From: Bacteroides timonensis
GTDB lineage: Bacteria; Bacteroidota; Bacteroidia; Bacteroidales; Bacteroidaceae
Direction: 5' to 3'
Length of the DNA: 64,000 nucleotides
Assembly (NCBI RefSeq): GCF_000513195.1
Contig: NZ_CBVI010000120.1
Coordinates: 1-64,000 of the forward strand
In this document: in pieces, positions 1 to 8,334 of the stretch
Layout of the letters: each line of letters begins with the position of its first letter
Position numbering within the stretch: position 1 is the stretch's first letter
The notes under the pieces: model-generated
Database searches by the model: none
What the model saw: the letters and a program-made list of their open reading frames with translations, nothing else
What the model was told of the DNA's origin: nothing
Program-made: the position numbers and the translations under genes

Positions 1-93
1 GAAATTATTTCTAATCTCCAAACAAATAGAGTTAAATATGTCAATGCAATTTGTTTTCATTGGTACACACATTTTTTAATCGTTCTCGTGCTC

Positions 94-101
94 CAAAAGT
101 A
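94..101 (-). promoter_or_regulatory. Bacteroides -7 promoter element facing left
   Basis: Reads TACTTTTG on the minus strand, matching TAnnTTTG. No gene follows inside the window, so it probably drives a gene beyond the left edge. Confidence 0.4.
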
Positions 102-137
102 GATAAAATAAATGGCAACGCAATGGTTTTCAAGGGA

Positions 138-179
138 CTTGTTGTGCCAATTCTGCACCTTGTTGTGCCAAATTTGCAC
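138..179. repeat. Two tandem copies of a 21-bp repeat
   Basis: Two adjacent 21-bp units, both beginning CTTGTTGTGCCAA and ending TGCAC, differ at three bases. They lie just downstream of the TPR/AraC regulator gene, which is transcribed toward them. Function unknown. The rest of 1-208 shows only the left-facing promoter. Confidence 0.8.
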
Positions 180-208
180 CGCTTTGGTATCATTTTAGCG
201 ATATTCGG

Positions 209-2371
209 TTAATTATCAGAGAGTTTGCTCTTCTTTCGGTATTCCGTCGGTGTAACCTCAAATTCCTCCAAAAACAGTCGATGAAAGGAGCGCAGGGCAG
301 GAATGCCGCTTTCCCGGGCAACGGTTTCTATCCCGCAGTCCGGATTTTCTTGCAACAATCGGGCGGCATGGTATATCCTCAGTCTGTTCAGATATTTAAG
401 AAAACGGTCGCCTGTATACTGTTTAATGAAGGGAACAAACCGGTTGCGAGGAATCCCGACAAGTTTTCGTGCCTTTTCACCACTGAACGAAGGGTCAAGG
501 TATAGTTGCCCGCTGATGATAAGATGTTCCATTTGCTCATACAGTTCTTTGCCGTAGCGTTCATCCCCGGCTTCTGCACCGAGTTCCGCATCCATGCAAC
601 CATCCCTCGGTTCTGCATTCTCATTTTCACCATCACCATTACTATCTATCGTATCACCATCCATCTTATCACCATCTATCGTATCACCACATACCGCCTT
701 TTCCAAACATTCCTTCGCATCCGCTTCTGCATTTGTTTCCCTTTCCAAATACTCTTCCGTTTCTGCAAATATATTTGTTCCCGTTGTATCCGTTTCCCTT
801 TGTGCCGTTACAGCCTTGTCAACCTTTACAGCCATTTCTGTTTTCACAGCCCTGTATACCGTTGCAGCCCTGTCTGTCGTTGCAGTAGCAATTTCATTGA
901 CTTTTAGTTCTTTATCACCCCGGAGCGGTTCTTTTTGTTTCGCTTGCAAAGTTTCCAAAGCGTTATTTAATAGTGTGACTTGTCGCTTCAATGCAAGGTT
1001 GGCATCTTTTGCCTGATCAATTTCATCCTTATAGTGCAATAGTTCATTTATATTCTTTACCAAGGCATTGTTCTTGAACTGTATCTTCCGGTAGTAACGT
1101 ATGCCAAGGCACAGAATAATGCTCAGTAGAACGGTAACGCACACTGCCAGCGCCAGCCAGAAGTTACGAATCTGCGCATCGGAATCCTGCTGTTGGATAA
1201 TCAGATCCTTCTCGTGCGTCTCATACAGTGCAGCCAGTTCCAGTGCCGTGCTTTTCTGCTCCCGGTTCTTGATGCTGTCGCGCAGCACCGCAAGTTCTTT
1301 GTAGTAGCGTGTAGCGGCACGATAATTCCCTTTTTCTTCGTATGCCCTGCCGAGGAATTTCTTTACGGTAGTCATGTGATACGTCACCGTGTCTCCTTCG
1401 GCAGCGAGTTTTTTCTCTCGCTTGGTGCTCATGCTGATGAGTTCATCATACATCTTGCGGTTGAAGAGATAAGTCATGATGACATGGTTGTCGTAGTCGT
1501 TCTCTTTGGCAAGAGCGAGAAAGCGCCGGTAGTAGTCGTCAGCCTCCTCTGTACGTTTAAGCGACACCAGCACTTTGGCGTATTGGGCATACAGTGTCTT
1601 CTTTTCTTTGTCGGCAAGTCCTTCCATCGGAATCTCGGCACCCGTTTGGCTGGTCACTACTTTTTTCAGAGTTTCGAGGGTGGCGAGGGCTTCCTCATAC
1701 CGGCAGTCCCGTAACAGGAATGCGAACAGGGTATTGTAGTGATAGCGCAGGTTGTCATACTTCAGCCGGTAGTCAGTCTGCTCCATCTGCGCGGCAGCCT
1801 CGTTCATCAGTTCGTAACCTTTATCTTTGTTTCCCTGATAATAGAGCATCTTTCCCATATTGAATAGCCCTACGGCTTTCATGGGCGCATTGCCGCACTG
1901 TTCGGCTTTCTTTAGTAGCGTATCAATATATTTAGCCTTCGCCACATCATTGTGCAGGTAATCATACAGAGAAATCATACGGTGAATCTGCTCCATGTAG
2001 CGTTCGTCATTCAGCCGGACGGAATCATTATCCAGCGCACGTTTATAATATTTCAGCGCACGGTGGAAGTACCCTCTGTTGTAATACAGGTCGCCTTCCG
2101 TTACGTCCAGCCGGTAGTCCGGCAGGCTCTTCCGCTTCCGTAGTTCCTTCATGATGCGTTCCGCCTTGTCAAAGTCCGAAAAGGTATATTCATATACACA
2201 GTCATCCGTTATCAGGCTGTCGGGAAGAGAATGATTCTCCGTCAAAGATTCGTTCTCAGAAAGAGATTTGTTCTCCGTCAAAGATTTATTCCCTGCAAAA
2301 GCATTCGTCCCCGCCATGCAGACAATTATAATCATCCGGATATACAAACGTATGTGATAAAGGCTCTTCAT
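209..2371 (-). CDS. TPR-containing membrane regulator with C-terminal AraC-type HTH
   Basis: The 720-residue protein has an N-terminal signal or anchor segment (about residues 1-26), TPR-like helical repeats (roughly 55-390), a single membrane span near 405-425 (FWLALAVCVTVLLSIILCL), a coiled-coil stretch, a low-complexity acidic linker, and a C-terminal AraC-family double HTH (about 610-715, with RLRIYHAARLLQENP and FHRLFLEEFEVTPTEYR). This is the periplasmic-TPR plus cytoplasmic-AraC architecture found in Bacteroides regulators. I infer that the TPR part senses a periplasmic or protein signal and the AraC part controls transcription. The N-terminus (KSLTENKSLSENESLTENHSL) and the linker (GDTIDGDKMDGDTID) are internally repetitive at DNA level and may vary between strains. 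The target genes are not evident here. Confidence 0.85.
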   Translation of the reverse strand: MKSLYHIRLYIRMIIIVCMAGTNAFAGNKSLTENKSLSENESLTENHSLPDSLITDDCVYEYTFSDFDKAERIMKELRKRKSLPDYRLDVTEGDLYYNRGYFHRALKYYKRALDNDSVRLNDERYMEQIHRMISLYDYLHNDVAKAKYIDTLLKKAEQCGNAPMKAVGLFNMGKMLYYQGNKDKGYELMNEAAAQMEQTDYRLKYDNLRYHYNTLFAFLLRDCRYEEALATLETLKKVVTSQTGAEIPMEGLADKEKKTLYAQYAKVLVSLKRTEEADDYYRRFLALAKENDYDNHVIMTYLFNRKMYDELISMSTKREKKLAAEGDTVTYHMTTVKKFLGRAYEEKGNYRAATRYYKELAVLRDSIKNREQKSTALELAALYETHEKDLIIQQQDSDAQIRNFWLALAVCVTVLLSIILCLGIRYYRKIQFKNNALVKNINELLHYKDEIDQAKDANLALKRQVTLLNNALETLQAKQKEPLRGDKELKVNEIATATTDRAATVYRAVKTEMAVKVDKAVTAQRETDTTGTNIFAETEEYLERETNAEADAKECLEKAVCGDTIDGDKMDGDTIDSNGDGENENAEPRDGCMDAELGAEAGDERYGKELYEQMEHLIISGQLYLDPSFSGEKARKLVGIPRNRFVPFIKQYTGDRFLKYLNRLRIYHAARLLQENPDCGIETVARESGIPALRSFHRLFLEEFEVTPTEYRKKSKLSDN

Positions 2372-2497
2372 AATTCAATCGTTTTGCGTTCATTGACAAT
2401 CGTTTGCAAAAGTAACATAAAATCCACGATTATCGCAACATCCAAACATATTGATTTCAATATATGACACATTGTACCCTCATATCTCCACTCCCCA

Positions 2498-2555
2498 AGC
2501 CGTATGCAAGCCCCCACATAGCTCAATTCACCGAGCCGTATGCAAGTCCCCACAT
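2498..2555. repeat. Two copies of a 22-bp direct repeat, 36-bp period
   Basis: Units at 2498-2519 and 2534-2555 (AGCCGTATGCAAG[C/T]CCCCACAT) differ at one base. They lie in the 451-bp gap between the divergent AraC-type regulator and DUF4238 genes. Confidence 0.75.
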
Positions 2556-2617
2556 TTCCTATCGCCAACTACCTCAAAAGAGAAATTCAACAAGTCTATT
2601 TTAGCCAATTCACGGGG

Positions 2618-2667
2618 CTGGTGCAAGGTGCAGCTATATCTATATATATAGCTGCACCTTGCACCAG
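2618..2667. repeat. Perfect 22-bp inverted repeat (hairpin)
   Basis: The left arm 2618-2639 begins CTGGTGCAAGGTGCAGC, and the right arm 2646-2667 is its exact reverse complement; the loop is 6 nt. It sits in a divergent intergenic region, not at a gene end, and no U-tract follows on either strand, so an ordinary terminator role is not obvious. Partial TGCACC copies continue to 2740. Apart from this hairpin, the 22-bp direct repeat and the promoter at 2826, nothing else is visible in 2372-2822. Confidence 0.85.
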
Positions 2668-2822
2668 TAAAATGCACCCTGATAATCAGAAATTTACAAA
2701 ACCAAAAAATTACCCAGTGCAACCCATTTTTTTGCACCTCTCATTTCCAGTCTTTTCTCCCCCTATCAAAGTCCCTCCCCAATAAAAAAAACTCCTATTT
2801 ATTTCCTGTTTTCAGTCCAATT

Positions 2823-3809
2823 TTGTACATTTGCATCAAGTTATCAGAGCAGAACGAAGAAACGCAAAGCACCTCGCACCGTTACCAACTCGTTACCTAC
2901 AACTCTGTTACCTCTTCATTCCAGCTTGATTACAAGCTACTTACAGCAAACCTATTATCTTTCTCGAATAAAGATACGCCGTCCGTTATCGGTCCTGAAA
3001 ATTGGGGAGACTATGTGAAAGATATTTCTATTAGTGATGTTTGCGTTGGACAAAATTTTTATACTATTGATGAAGCCAACCAACATAACAATAGAGGTCT
3101 AAAGTCAATGGCTTTAGAAAAAGATTTTTTTCAGAACTACGTAGAGCCCAAACTGTCATCTATAATTCAAACTATAGAGTCTTTAGTGGATTCTGTTCTC
3201 AAAGACAATACTCTTATTGCCTCCATCAGATTTTCCAACGAGCAATTATATGATTTGGCGTTTAGCTCATTTGTTCAATATCATAGATCTCCTCGTCAAA
3301 GACATTCCATAGAAAGCGTGAATTCTTTAATAAGATATGTTCTTAAATCGGAACGTAAAGAGAAGGGATTAGATGATTCTGAAGATATTAAAGGCTTAGA
3401 TGTTGCATTCACTCACGCAGATAAAACATACCTAAATACATATTTATGGCGGATGTTTTATGCTAAAATATCATCGTACTGCATACTCATACGGGTTTCT
3501 ACCAACGGGAATTTATTCACGTCTGATAACCCGGTCGTCATTCACAAACTTGGAGCCAAAGGCAAAGCTGTTTTTGATGTCAATTTTTATCAAGATGAAT
3601 TTTCTTTGTTTTTCCCTTTGACTCCAAATCTAATTCTTGAGTACTATAATCCTTCGTTTTTCCCTGATGCCATTATGATGGATAAGACTATTTCCATCGT
3701 GGATAGCGCATACGAGAATCAAGTGAATAAATATCAATATATTAACGCTGAAAGATTTATTTTCTCTCCTAAAAATGATTTTTCACTTTTTCTAAAACCA
3801 AAACATTAA
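2823..3809 (+). CDS. DUF4238-like protein, start codon uncertain
   Basis: The product (up to 328 residues) resembles DUF4238 proteins. It has an N-terminal H-x-Y...Y...F segment (HRYQLVTYNSVTSSF), an NFYTIDE-type motif, a predicted helical middle, and the family hallmark N-x-x-F-x-TSDNPVV. DUF4238 has no settled biochemical function. The only available upstream start is TTG at 2823, which lies inside an apparent -7 promoter element. No ATG occurs in any frame until well inside the conserved region (GTG at 3013, ATG at 3111). The gene may use a rare start, or its 5' end may be decayed. It is followed by a hairpin that probably ends transcription from both sides. Confidence 0.55.
   Translation: MYICIKLSEQNEETQSTSHRYQLVTYNSVTSSFQLDYKLLTANLLSFSNKDTPSVIGPENWGDYVKDISISDVCVGQNFYTIDEANQHNNRGLKSMALEKDFFQNYVEPKLSSIIQTIESLVDSVLKDNTLIASIRFSNEQLYDLAFSSFVQYHRSPRQRHSIESVNSLIRYVLKSERKEKGLDDSEDIKGLDVAFTHADKTYLNTYLWRMFYAKISSYCILIRVSTNGNLFTSDNPVVIHKLGAKGKAVFDVNFYQDEFSLFFPLTPNLILEYYNPSFFPDAIMMDKTISIVDSAYENQVNKYQYINAERFIFSPKNDFSLFLKPKH
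2826..2833 (+). promoter_or_regulatory. -7 promoter element for the DUF4238 gene
   Basis: TACATTTG matches TAnnTTTG. It overlaps the only upstream in-frame TTG codon (2823) of the following gene, so transcription would begin downstream of that codon. Confidence 0.5.
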
Positions 3810-3810
3810 G

Positions 3811-3838
3811 AGGTTGTGTCAAAACGCTGACACAACCT
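3811..3838. terminator. Hairpin between convergent genes
   Basis: Perfect 10-bp stem AGGTTGTGTC / GACACAACCT with an 8-nt loop, immediately after the DUF4238 stop codon and before the 3' end of the pspC-like gene. Probably a bidirectional terminator. Confidence 0.65.
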
Positions 3839-3866
3839 CCCCCAGAAAAACTAAAATAACAATCTG

Positions 3867-4988
3867 TTACCCTCGCATCAGCAATTCCGGGAATGTAAAT
3901 CCTTGCATGGTATAGCAGATAAAGAAGATGGTAGCACTAACAATCCACAGAATAAGCAATGTCCATTTCAACCCGGAAACCATGGGTTGCCAATTGAATA
4001 CCGGACGGAAGATTGCGAAAATAAGGCTGACCAGAGGAATACCCACTACGAGGATACCTGCAATATATAGTACGATGGCTGACAAAGGAGATGTAGGTAA
4101 TACAAAATCAATAGCCGGGAACCAGGACATCAACGCTGCACCACCACCAATAGCAACTGCAATAGCGGCAAAGAGCAAAGCCACAAATACAATACCGAAA
4201 ACAAACAGTACCGGACTGCAAATGATAGCCACAATAACCAGACAGATCTTCAGGAACCAACCGACAATCATTAACAACGTATCACCGGTCCTTTGCATAG
4301 AAGTACGAGGTTTATCAGACTTCATATAATCGTTTACATTATTTGAAACTCTCTCAAAACCATCAGTTACAGTCTTTCCAATGTTCTCTACCGTAACAGC
4401 TTCGCCGCGCATATTCAGCTTTTCAGCCGCCGTACGAGCTTCGGGAATCACTATCCAGCAAATGATATAGATAGGGATCAAGAACTTGAAACCAAAGATT
4501 GCACAAAAAACAAGAATCAAACGGAACCAGGTAGAATCCCAGCCTAAATAAACACTAAGTCCCCCTATCACGCCACCCAACATTTTATCATCCGGATTGC
4601 GATATAAACGGCGACGGGTCGAAGTGTAAGAAGAATTAGTATCACTATTCCAAGAACCGGAACCATAACCTTCACCGGAAGCACCCTTCGTATTTCCGGA
4701 ACCGGAAGCAGCATTCTCTTCCGTACCTGTTTCCATCTCTTCAGGTTTACCCATCCGATTGATTACTTCTTCTGCATCGGTTATAGTGATCACTTGAGAG
4801 CCAGCAGTCAGCTTCTCTGAAAAAAGTTCAGAGATGCGGAGTTCAATGTCATTTACAATCTCGTCAGCACCGGCTTGTCTTCTAAAGTGCAGTTTCAGAT
4901 TGCATAGATAGTTATCCAAAAGGCGATAGGCGTCTTCATCAATGTGGAAAACAGTTCCGCCCAAATTTACTGTTAATGTCTTTTTCAT
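3867..4988 (-). CDS. PspC-domain membrane protein
   Basis: The 373-residue protein begins with a soluble domain (residues 1-85, MKKTLTVNLGGTVFHIDEDAY) common in Bacteroidota PspC proteins. A Ser/Gly/Thr-rich linker follows, then a PspC domain (about 125-185: RRLYRNPDDKMLGGVIGGLSVYLG with a following membrane span ending WIVIPEA), and several further membrane segments. PspC proteins take part in envelope stress signalling. The gene is 52 bp downstream of a PadR-type repressor gene on the same strand. PadR-PspC pairs are common, so it is probably autoregulated through that repressor. Confidence 0.85.
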   Translation of the reverse strand: MKKTLTVNLGGTVFHIDEDAYRLLDNYLCNLKLHFRRQAGADEIVNDIELRISELFSEKLTAGSQVITITDAEEVINRMGKPEEMETGTEENAASGSGNTKGASGEGYGSGSWNSDTNSSYTSTRRRLYRNPDDKMLGGVIGGLSVYLGWDSTWFRLILVFCAIFGFKFLIPIYIICWIVIPEARTAAEKLNMRGEAVTVENIGKTVTDGFERVSNNVNDYMKSDKPRTSMQRTGDTLLMIVGWFLKICLVIVAIICSPVLFVFGIVFVALLFAAIAVAIGGGAALMSWFPAIDFVLPTSPLSAIVLYIAGILVVGIPLVSLIFAIFRPVFNWQPMVSGLKWTLLILWIVSATIFFICYTMQGFTFPELLMRG

Positions 4989-5040
4989 TGCTATTCGTTT
5001 TTTAAATTTATACTGATACGAGGTTTTTAATATCCTGAAT

Positions 5041-5367
5041 CTAATAGTTGGCTATATGATTCACTGTTTCATTCAACTCACGCCAGGAGACTTCCAACTC
5101 TCCAAGAAAAACTTCCCCTTTTGGGGTGAGCTTGTAATATTTACGTGGCGGTCCTTGTGTGGACTCTATCCATTCGTAACTTAATAGATCGTCATTCTTC
5201 AGACGAGTGAGCAGGGGGTAAAGCGTTCCTTCCACTACGATTAGCTTGGCTTCTTTAAGTTTCTGGATAATATCCGAAGCGTAGGCCGGTTCTTTGCGAA
5301 GCAGTAGCATGATGCAATACTCTAACATGCCTTTACGCATTTGCGACTTTACATTATTTACGTCCAT
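5041..5367 (-). CDS. PadR-family transcriptional regulator
   Basis: The 108-residue protein has the full PadR winged-helix signature: MLEYCIMLLLRKEPAYASDIIQKL, then EGTLYPLLTRLKNDDLL, then the wing ending GPPRKYYKLTPKG. The length is normal for the short PadR subfamily. It is the first gene of a two-gene operon with the PspC protein, and a -7 element lies at 5408-5415. It likely represses its own operon. The inducer is unknown. Confidence 0.9.
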   Translation of the reverse strand: MDVNNVKSQMRKGMLEYCIMLLLRKEPAYASDIIQKLKEAKLIVVEGTLYPLLTRLKNDDLLSYEWIESTQGPPRKYYKLTPKGEVFLGELEVSWRELNETVNHIANY

Positions 5368-5407
5368 CTCTTATTGGTTTACGATTCGACAATTTTCTAT
5401 TTTACAG

Positions 5408-5415
5408 CAAAGATA
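5408..5415 (-). promoter_or_regulatory. -7 promoter element of the padR-pspC operon
   Basis: Reads TATCTTTG on the minus strand, about 41 bp upstream of the PadR start codon. Confidence 0.6.
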
Positions 5416-5579
5416 GCAACTGATTGAAATAGAGCTTTTCTTTGTATGACACAAATATATGCATTATATTAGTACTATGCAATACAAAGTACCTTATATT
5501 TTATTTAATTAACACTATTATCTATTCACACCTTATTAATAAAGCACCAAGGGAGAGAATAACATATAAGAGAAAAATG

Positions 5580-5587
5580 TATCTTTG
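5580..5587 (+). promoter_or_regulatory. -7 promoter element of the acetyltransferase gene
   Basis: TATCTTTG, 26 bp before the ATG at 5614. It argues against starts further upstream. Confidence 0.6.
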
Positions 5588-5613
5588 CGGAAAAGATATA
5601 AATACAACGAACT

Positions 5614-6114
5614 ATGTTAACTATCAGAAAAGCAACTACAGCCGATTGTGAGTTGATTCATAAACTCGCATGGCAGATATTTCCGGAGACTTACAAGGAC
5701 ATACTTTCACCGGAGCAAAACGATTATATGATGGAATGGATGTACTCCATAGAGAACATCCGCAAGCAAATGGAAGAAGAAGGGCATGTATATTTCATTG
5801 GATACAAGGACAACGAAGTGTGTGGTTATGTATCTGTGCAACAACAAGGTGAAGACCTCTTCCATTTACAGAAAATATATGTACTCCCCTCCTTTCAAGG
5901 ATTACATTGCGGTAGCTTCTTATTCCATGAAGCCGTCAAATATATCAAGGAAGTACATCCCGGCCCATGCTTGATGGAATTAAATGTAAACCGCAACAAC
6001 AAAGCACTGAATTTCTATGAACGTATGGGAATGAGGAAATTGAGGGAAGGGGATTTTTCGATAGGAAACGGATATTATATGAATGACTTCATAATGGGGC
6101 TGGAGATCAATTAG
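5614..6114 (+). CDS. GNAT-family N-acetyltransferase
   Basis: The 166-residue protein covers a whole GNAT fold. It starts MLTIRKATTADCELIHKLA, has the acetyl-CoA binding loop after beta-4 (IYVLPSFQGLHCGSFLF, a Q-x-x-G-x-G/S-like pyrophosphate loop), and the C-terminal N..A..FYERMGM motif. The acceptor substrate cannot be read from the sequence. The gene is monocistronic, with its own promoter at 5580 and a strong hairpin after the stop codon. The ATG at 5614 is chosen because transcription should begin only shortly before it. Confidence 0.88.
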   Translation: MLTIRKATTADCELIHKLAWQIFPETYKDILSPEQNDYMMEWMYSIENIRKQMEEEGHVYFIGYKDNEVCGYVSVQQQGEDLFHLQKIYVLPSFQGLHCGSFLFHEAVKYIKEVHPGPCLMELNVNRNNKALNFYERMGMRKLREGDFSIGNGYYMNDFIMGLEIN

Positions 6115-6122
6115 AAATTAAT

Positions 6123-6183
6123 AATTAAAAATTAAAGGCTGCGCAGTTCAAAGAGAATCTTGCGCAGCCTTTAATTTTTAATT
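6123..6183. terminator. Bidirectional terminator with 23-bp stem
   Basis: Arms 6123-6145 and 6161-6183 are perfect reverse complements around a GGCTGCGCA core with A/T-rich flanks, so a U-tract follows the stem on both strands. It separates the convergent acetyltransferase and POT transporter genes. Confidence 0.9.
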
Positions 6184-6195
6184 TTCAATTTCTAA

Positions 6196-7758
6196 TTATT
6201 CCGTTACTCGTTCCAACCATTTTACCATGGCAAACATAACACCCATTGACACAAGACAAATAACAAAGAATACAGTCCAGCACTGCCAGATAGGAATCTT
6301 ATTATACATCATAGGACCAAGGAATAAAAAGAGATTTCCTATCGCTGTTGCACCAAGCCACAAGCCTTGACACAAGCCCTGAATATGCTTGGGAGCTACC
6401 TTAGAAACAAATGAAAGACCAAGCGGCGAAATGAAAAGCTCAGCTACAGTCAAGAAGAAATAAACCACAATCAGCACCCACGGACCAGCCTTCAACCCTG
6501 CTTTGGCAGAGTCAGCCATCGCCTTAAACTCAGTGCCTGAAGGATAACCTTGCATTGCCGAATAAATAGTAAGGAATAAGAAGGCAAGTCCTGCAATACC
6601 CATACCAATGGCAATCTTCTTAGGAGTAGAAATTTGCTGACCACGACGGGAAAGCGCACCAAAGAAGAGCATGATGAGCGGAGTAAGTACTATCACAAAG
6701 AATGGATTCACAGCCTGCCAAATTTCGGGTGCAATACTATCGGTCACTACGAAGTCGCGGGCAAAAAGTGAAAGCGACTGTCCGTTCTGGTGGAATGAGA
6801 ACCAGAAGAAAATCACGATACCTAATACAGCAAACAGTGCATACAGACGTTGCTTTATCTCCTTTGCCATGGCTGCTTTCTCGGCAGGTGTATAAGTCAC
6901 CGATTCCAGTTTTTCCTTCTTGCCCGGTGTAGGGAACACCTTCCGGCACGCAATGAAAATGAAAAGAGAAATAAGCATAGCTACTACTGAAGCTATGAAC
7001 GAATAGTGGATACCTGTATTAAATACGTCAAGATATTGGGTACAGAAAACGCTCAAATCAGTTGTTACCGTACCTCCTACTTTGACAACCAGTTCATTTA
7101 GGTTAGAGAGATTATCGGAAGCCATATTGGCACCTTCCTTAATATATTGATGGCACAATGCAGGCAGATCAGCATTATACATCATGCTATGAACCTTCAG
7201 CCACCATTCTCTAAGCAGGGGAGCAACAAAAGGTGCAATCAAACCACCAATATTGATGAATACATAGAATATCTGAAAACCAGAATCACGACGGCTCTTA
7301 GCCAGCTTCAAGGCTTCAGGTCCTTTTTTCTCAGCTTCTTTTTCAAGGTTGTCGTACATCTGACCTACGATAGCCTGTAAGTTTCCTTTAAAAAGTCCGT
7401 TACCGAAAGCAATGAAAAACAAAGAAACACAAGTCAAAGGAAGCAACCAACCAATATTTTCAGTAGTAGACAGTACAGGAATAGATAGAATGACATAACC
7501 CAATGACATCACTATCAATCCTGACATGATTGTTCCTTTATAGTTTTGCGTCCTATCGGCAATAATACCGCCTACCAAACTCAGTACATAGATACCACAA
7601 TAAAAGACCGAGTAGATAATGGAACTGGTTTCGTCACTCAGGCCGAATTTGGAGCAGAGGAACAGTACCAGTACGGCATTCATGATGTAGTAGCCGAACC
7701 TTTCGCCCATATTGGAGATAGCAGCTGCCAACAGACCTTTAGGATGATTCTTGAACAT
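6196..7758 (-). CDS. POT/PTR-family peptide transporter (MFS)
   Basis: The 520-residue polytopic protein belongs to the proton-dependent oligopeptide transporter branch of the MFS. TM1 carries the family region ISNMGERFGYYIMNAVLVLFL, and later segments include GGIIADR and FISPLGLSFVSKVAPKHIQG. Family members import di- and tripeptides with protons across the inner membrane. The usual E-x-x-E-R motif of TM1 reads N-M-G-E-R here (residues 16-20), so the first glutamate, involved in proton coupling in studied members, is replaced. Transport may be altered, or the substrate may be different. The gene is single, with a -7 element at 7809. Confidence 0.88.
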   Translation of the reverse strand: MFKNHPKGLLAAAISNMGERFGYYIMNAVLVLFLCSKFGLSDETSSIIYSVFYCGIYVLSLVGGIIADRTQNYKGTIMSGLIVMSLGYVILSIPVLSTTENIGWLLPLTCVSLFFIAFGNGLFKGNLQAIVGQMYDNLEKEAEKKGPEALKLAKSRRDSGFQIFYVFINIGGLIAPFVAPLLREWWLKVHSMMYNADLPALCHQYIKEGANMASDNLSNLNELVVKVGGTVTTDLSVFCTQYLDVFNTGIHYSFIASVVAMLISLFIFIACRKVFPTPGKKEKLESVTYTPAEKAAMAKEIKQRLYALFAVLGIVIFFWFSFHQNGQSLSLFARDFVVTDSIAPEIWQAVNPFFVIVLTPLIMLFFGALSRRGQQISTPKKIAIGMGIAGLAFLFLTIYSAMQGYPSGTEFKAMADSAKAGLKAGPWVLIVVYFFLTVAELFISPLGLSFVSKVAPKHIQGLCQGLWLGATAIGNLFLFLGPMMYNKIPIWQCWTVFFVICLVSMGVMFAMVKWLERVTE

Positions 7759-7808
7759 AGATATAAGTTTTTAAATTAGTAATTAGATTGACTTTCGTTT
7801 ATTAAATG

Positions 7809-7816
7809 CAAATATA
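7809..7816 (-). promoter_or_regulatory. -7 promoter element of the POT gene
   Basis: TATATTTG on the minus strand, 51 bp upstream of the start codon. Confidence 0.55.
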
Positions 7817-7851
7817 TACATTTTGCTGAAATAACCTGTAAAAAAGTGAAA

Positions 7852-8331
7852 TTAGTCATGAAAAAGGATGCAAACTTCAGCATGCACCTCTTTAATTAAA
7901 TCATTTGGATCAAGTTTAAGCTGCAGGCCACGCTGACCTGCACTTATGTAGATATAAGGATAATTGAGACAAGATTCATGAATATATGTAGGAAAAGGTT
8001 TCTTCATGCCGATAGGAGTACATCCACCACGAATATATCCCGTCAAAGGAAGTAATTCTTTCATCGGAATAAGATCACACTTCTTATTACCGGAAGCCTT
8101 AGCAGCCAATTTTAAATCTACCTCATGCTCACCGGGGATGACACATACGAAATAGCCATTCTTATCACCATGCAGGACAAGGGTTTTGAATACCTGTTCG
8201 ATATTCTCCCCCAAACTGTCCGCCACATGAATAGCGCTTAAATCGTTTTCATCCACTTCATAGGGAATGAGTTCGTACGGTATTTTGGCTTTATCCAAAA
8301 GCCTCGCCGCATTCGTCTTATTGATTTTCAT
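7852..8331 (-). CDS. ybaK: YbaK/EbsC-type Cys-tRNA deacylase
   Basis: The 159-residue protein matches the YbaK family over its full length: TNAARLLDKAKIPYELIPYE at the start, VFKTLVLHGDKNGYFVCVIPGEHEVDLKLAAKASG in the middle, and GYIRGGCTPIGMKKPFPTYI, the conserved G-G-x-S/T-P-x-G loop. YbaK proteins hydrolyse Cys mischarged on tRNA-Pro. The gene begins 3 bp after the uvrA stop codon on the same strand, so the two are co-transcribed. Confidence 0.92.
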   Translation of the reverse strand: MKINKTNAARLLDKAKIPYELIPYEVDENDLSAIHVADSLGENIEQVFKTLVLHGDKNGYFVCVIPGEHEVDLKLAAKASGNKKCDLIPMKELLPLTGYIRGGCTPIGMKKPFPTYIHESCLNYPYIYISAGQRGLQLKLDPNDLIKEVHAEVCILFHD

Positions 8332-8334
8332 AAC

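Noticed and set aside
506..1016. Long open frames on the plus strand opposite the AraC-type regulator
   Set aside because: They are low-complexity Ser/Phe/Ile-rich translations complementary to the repetitive linker of the real gene, with no promoter or family match.
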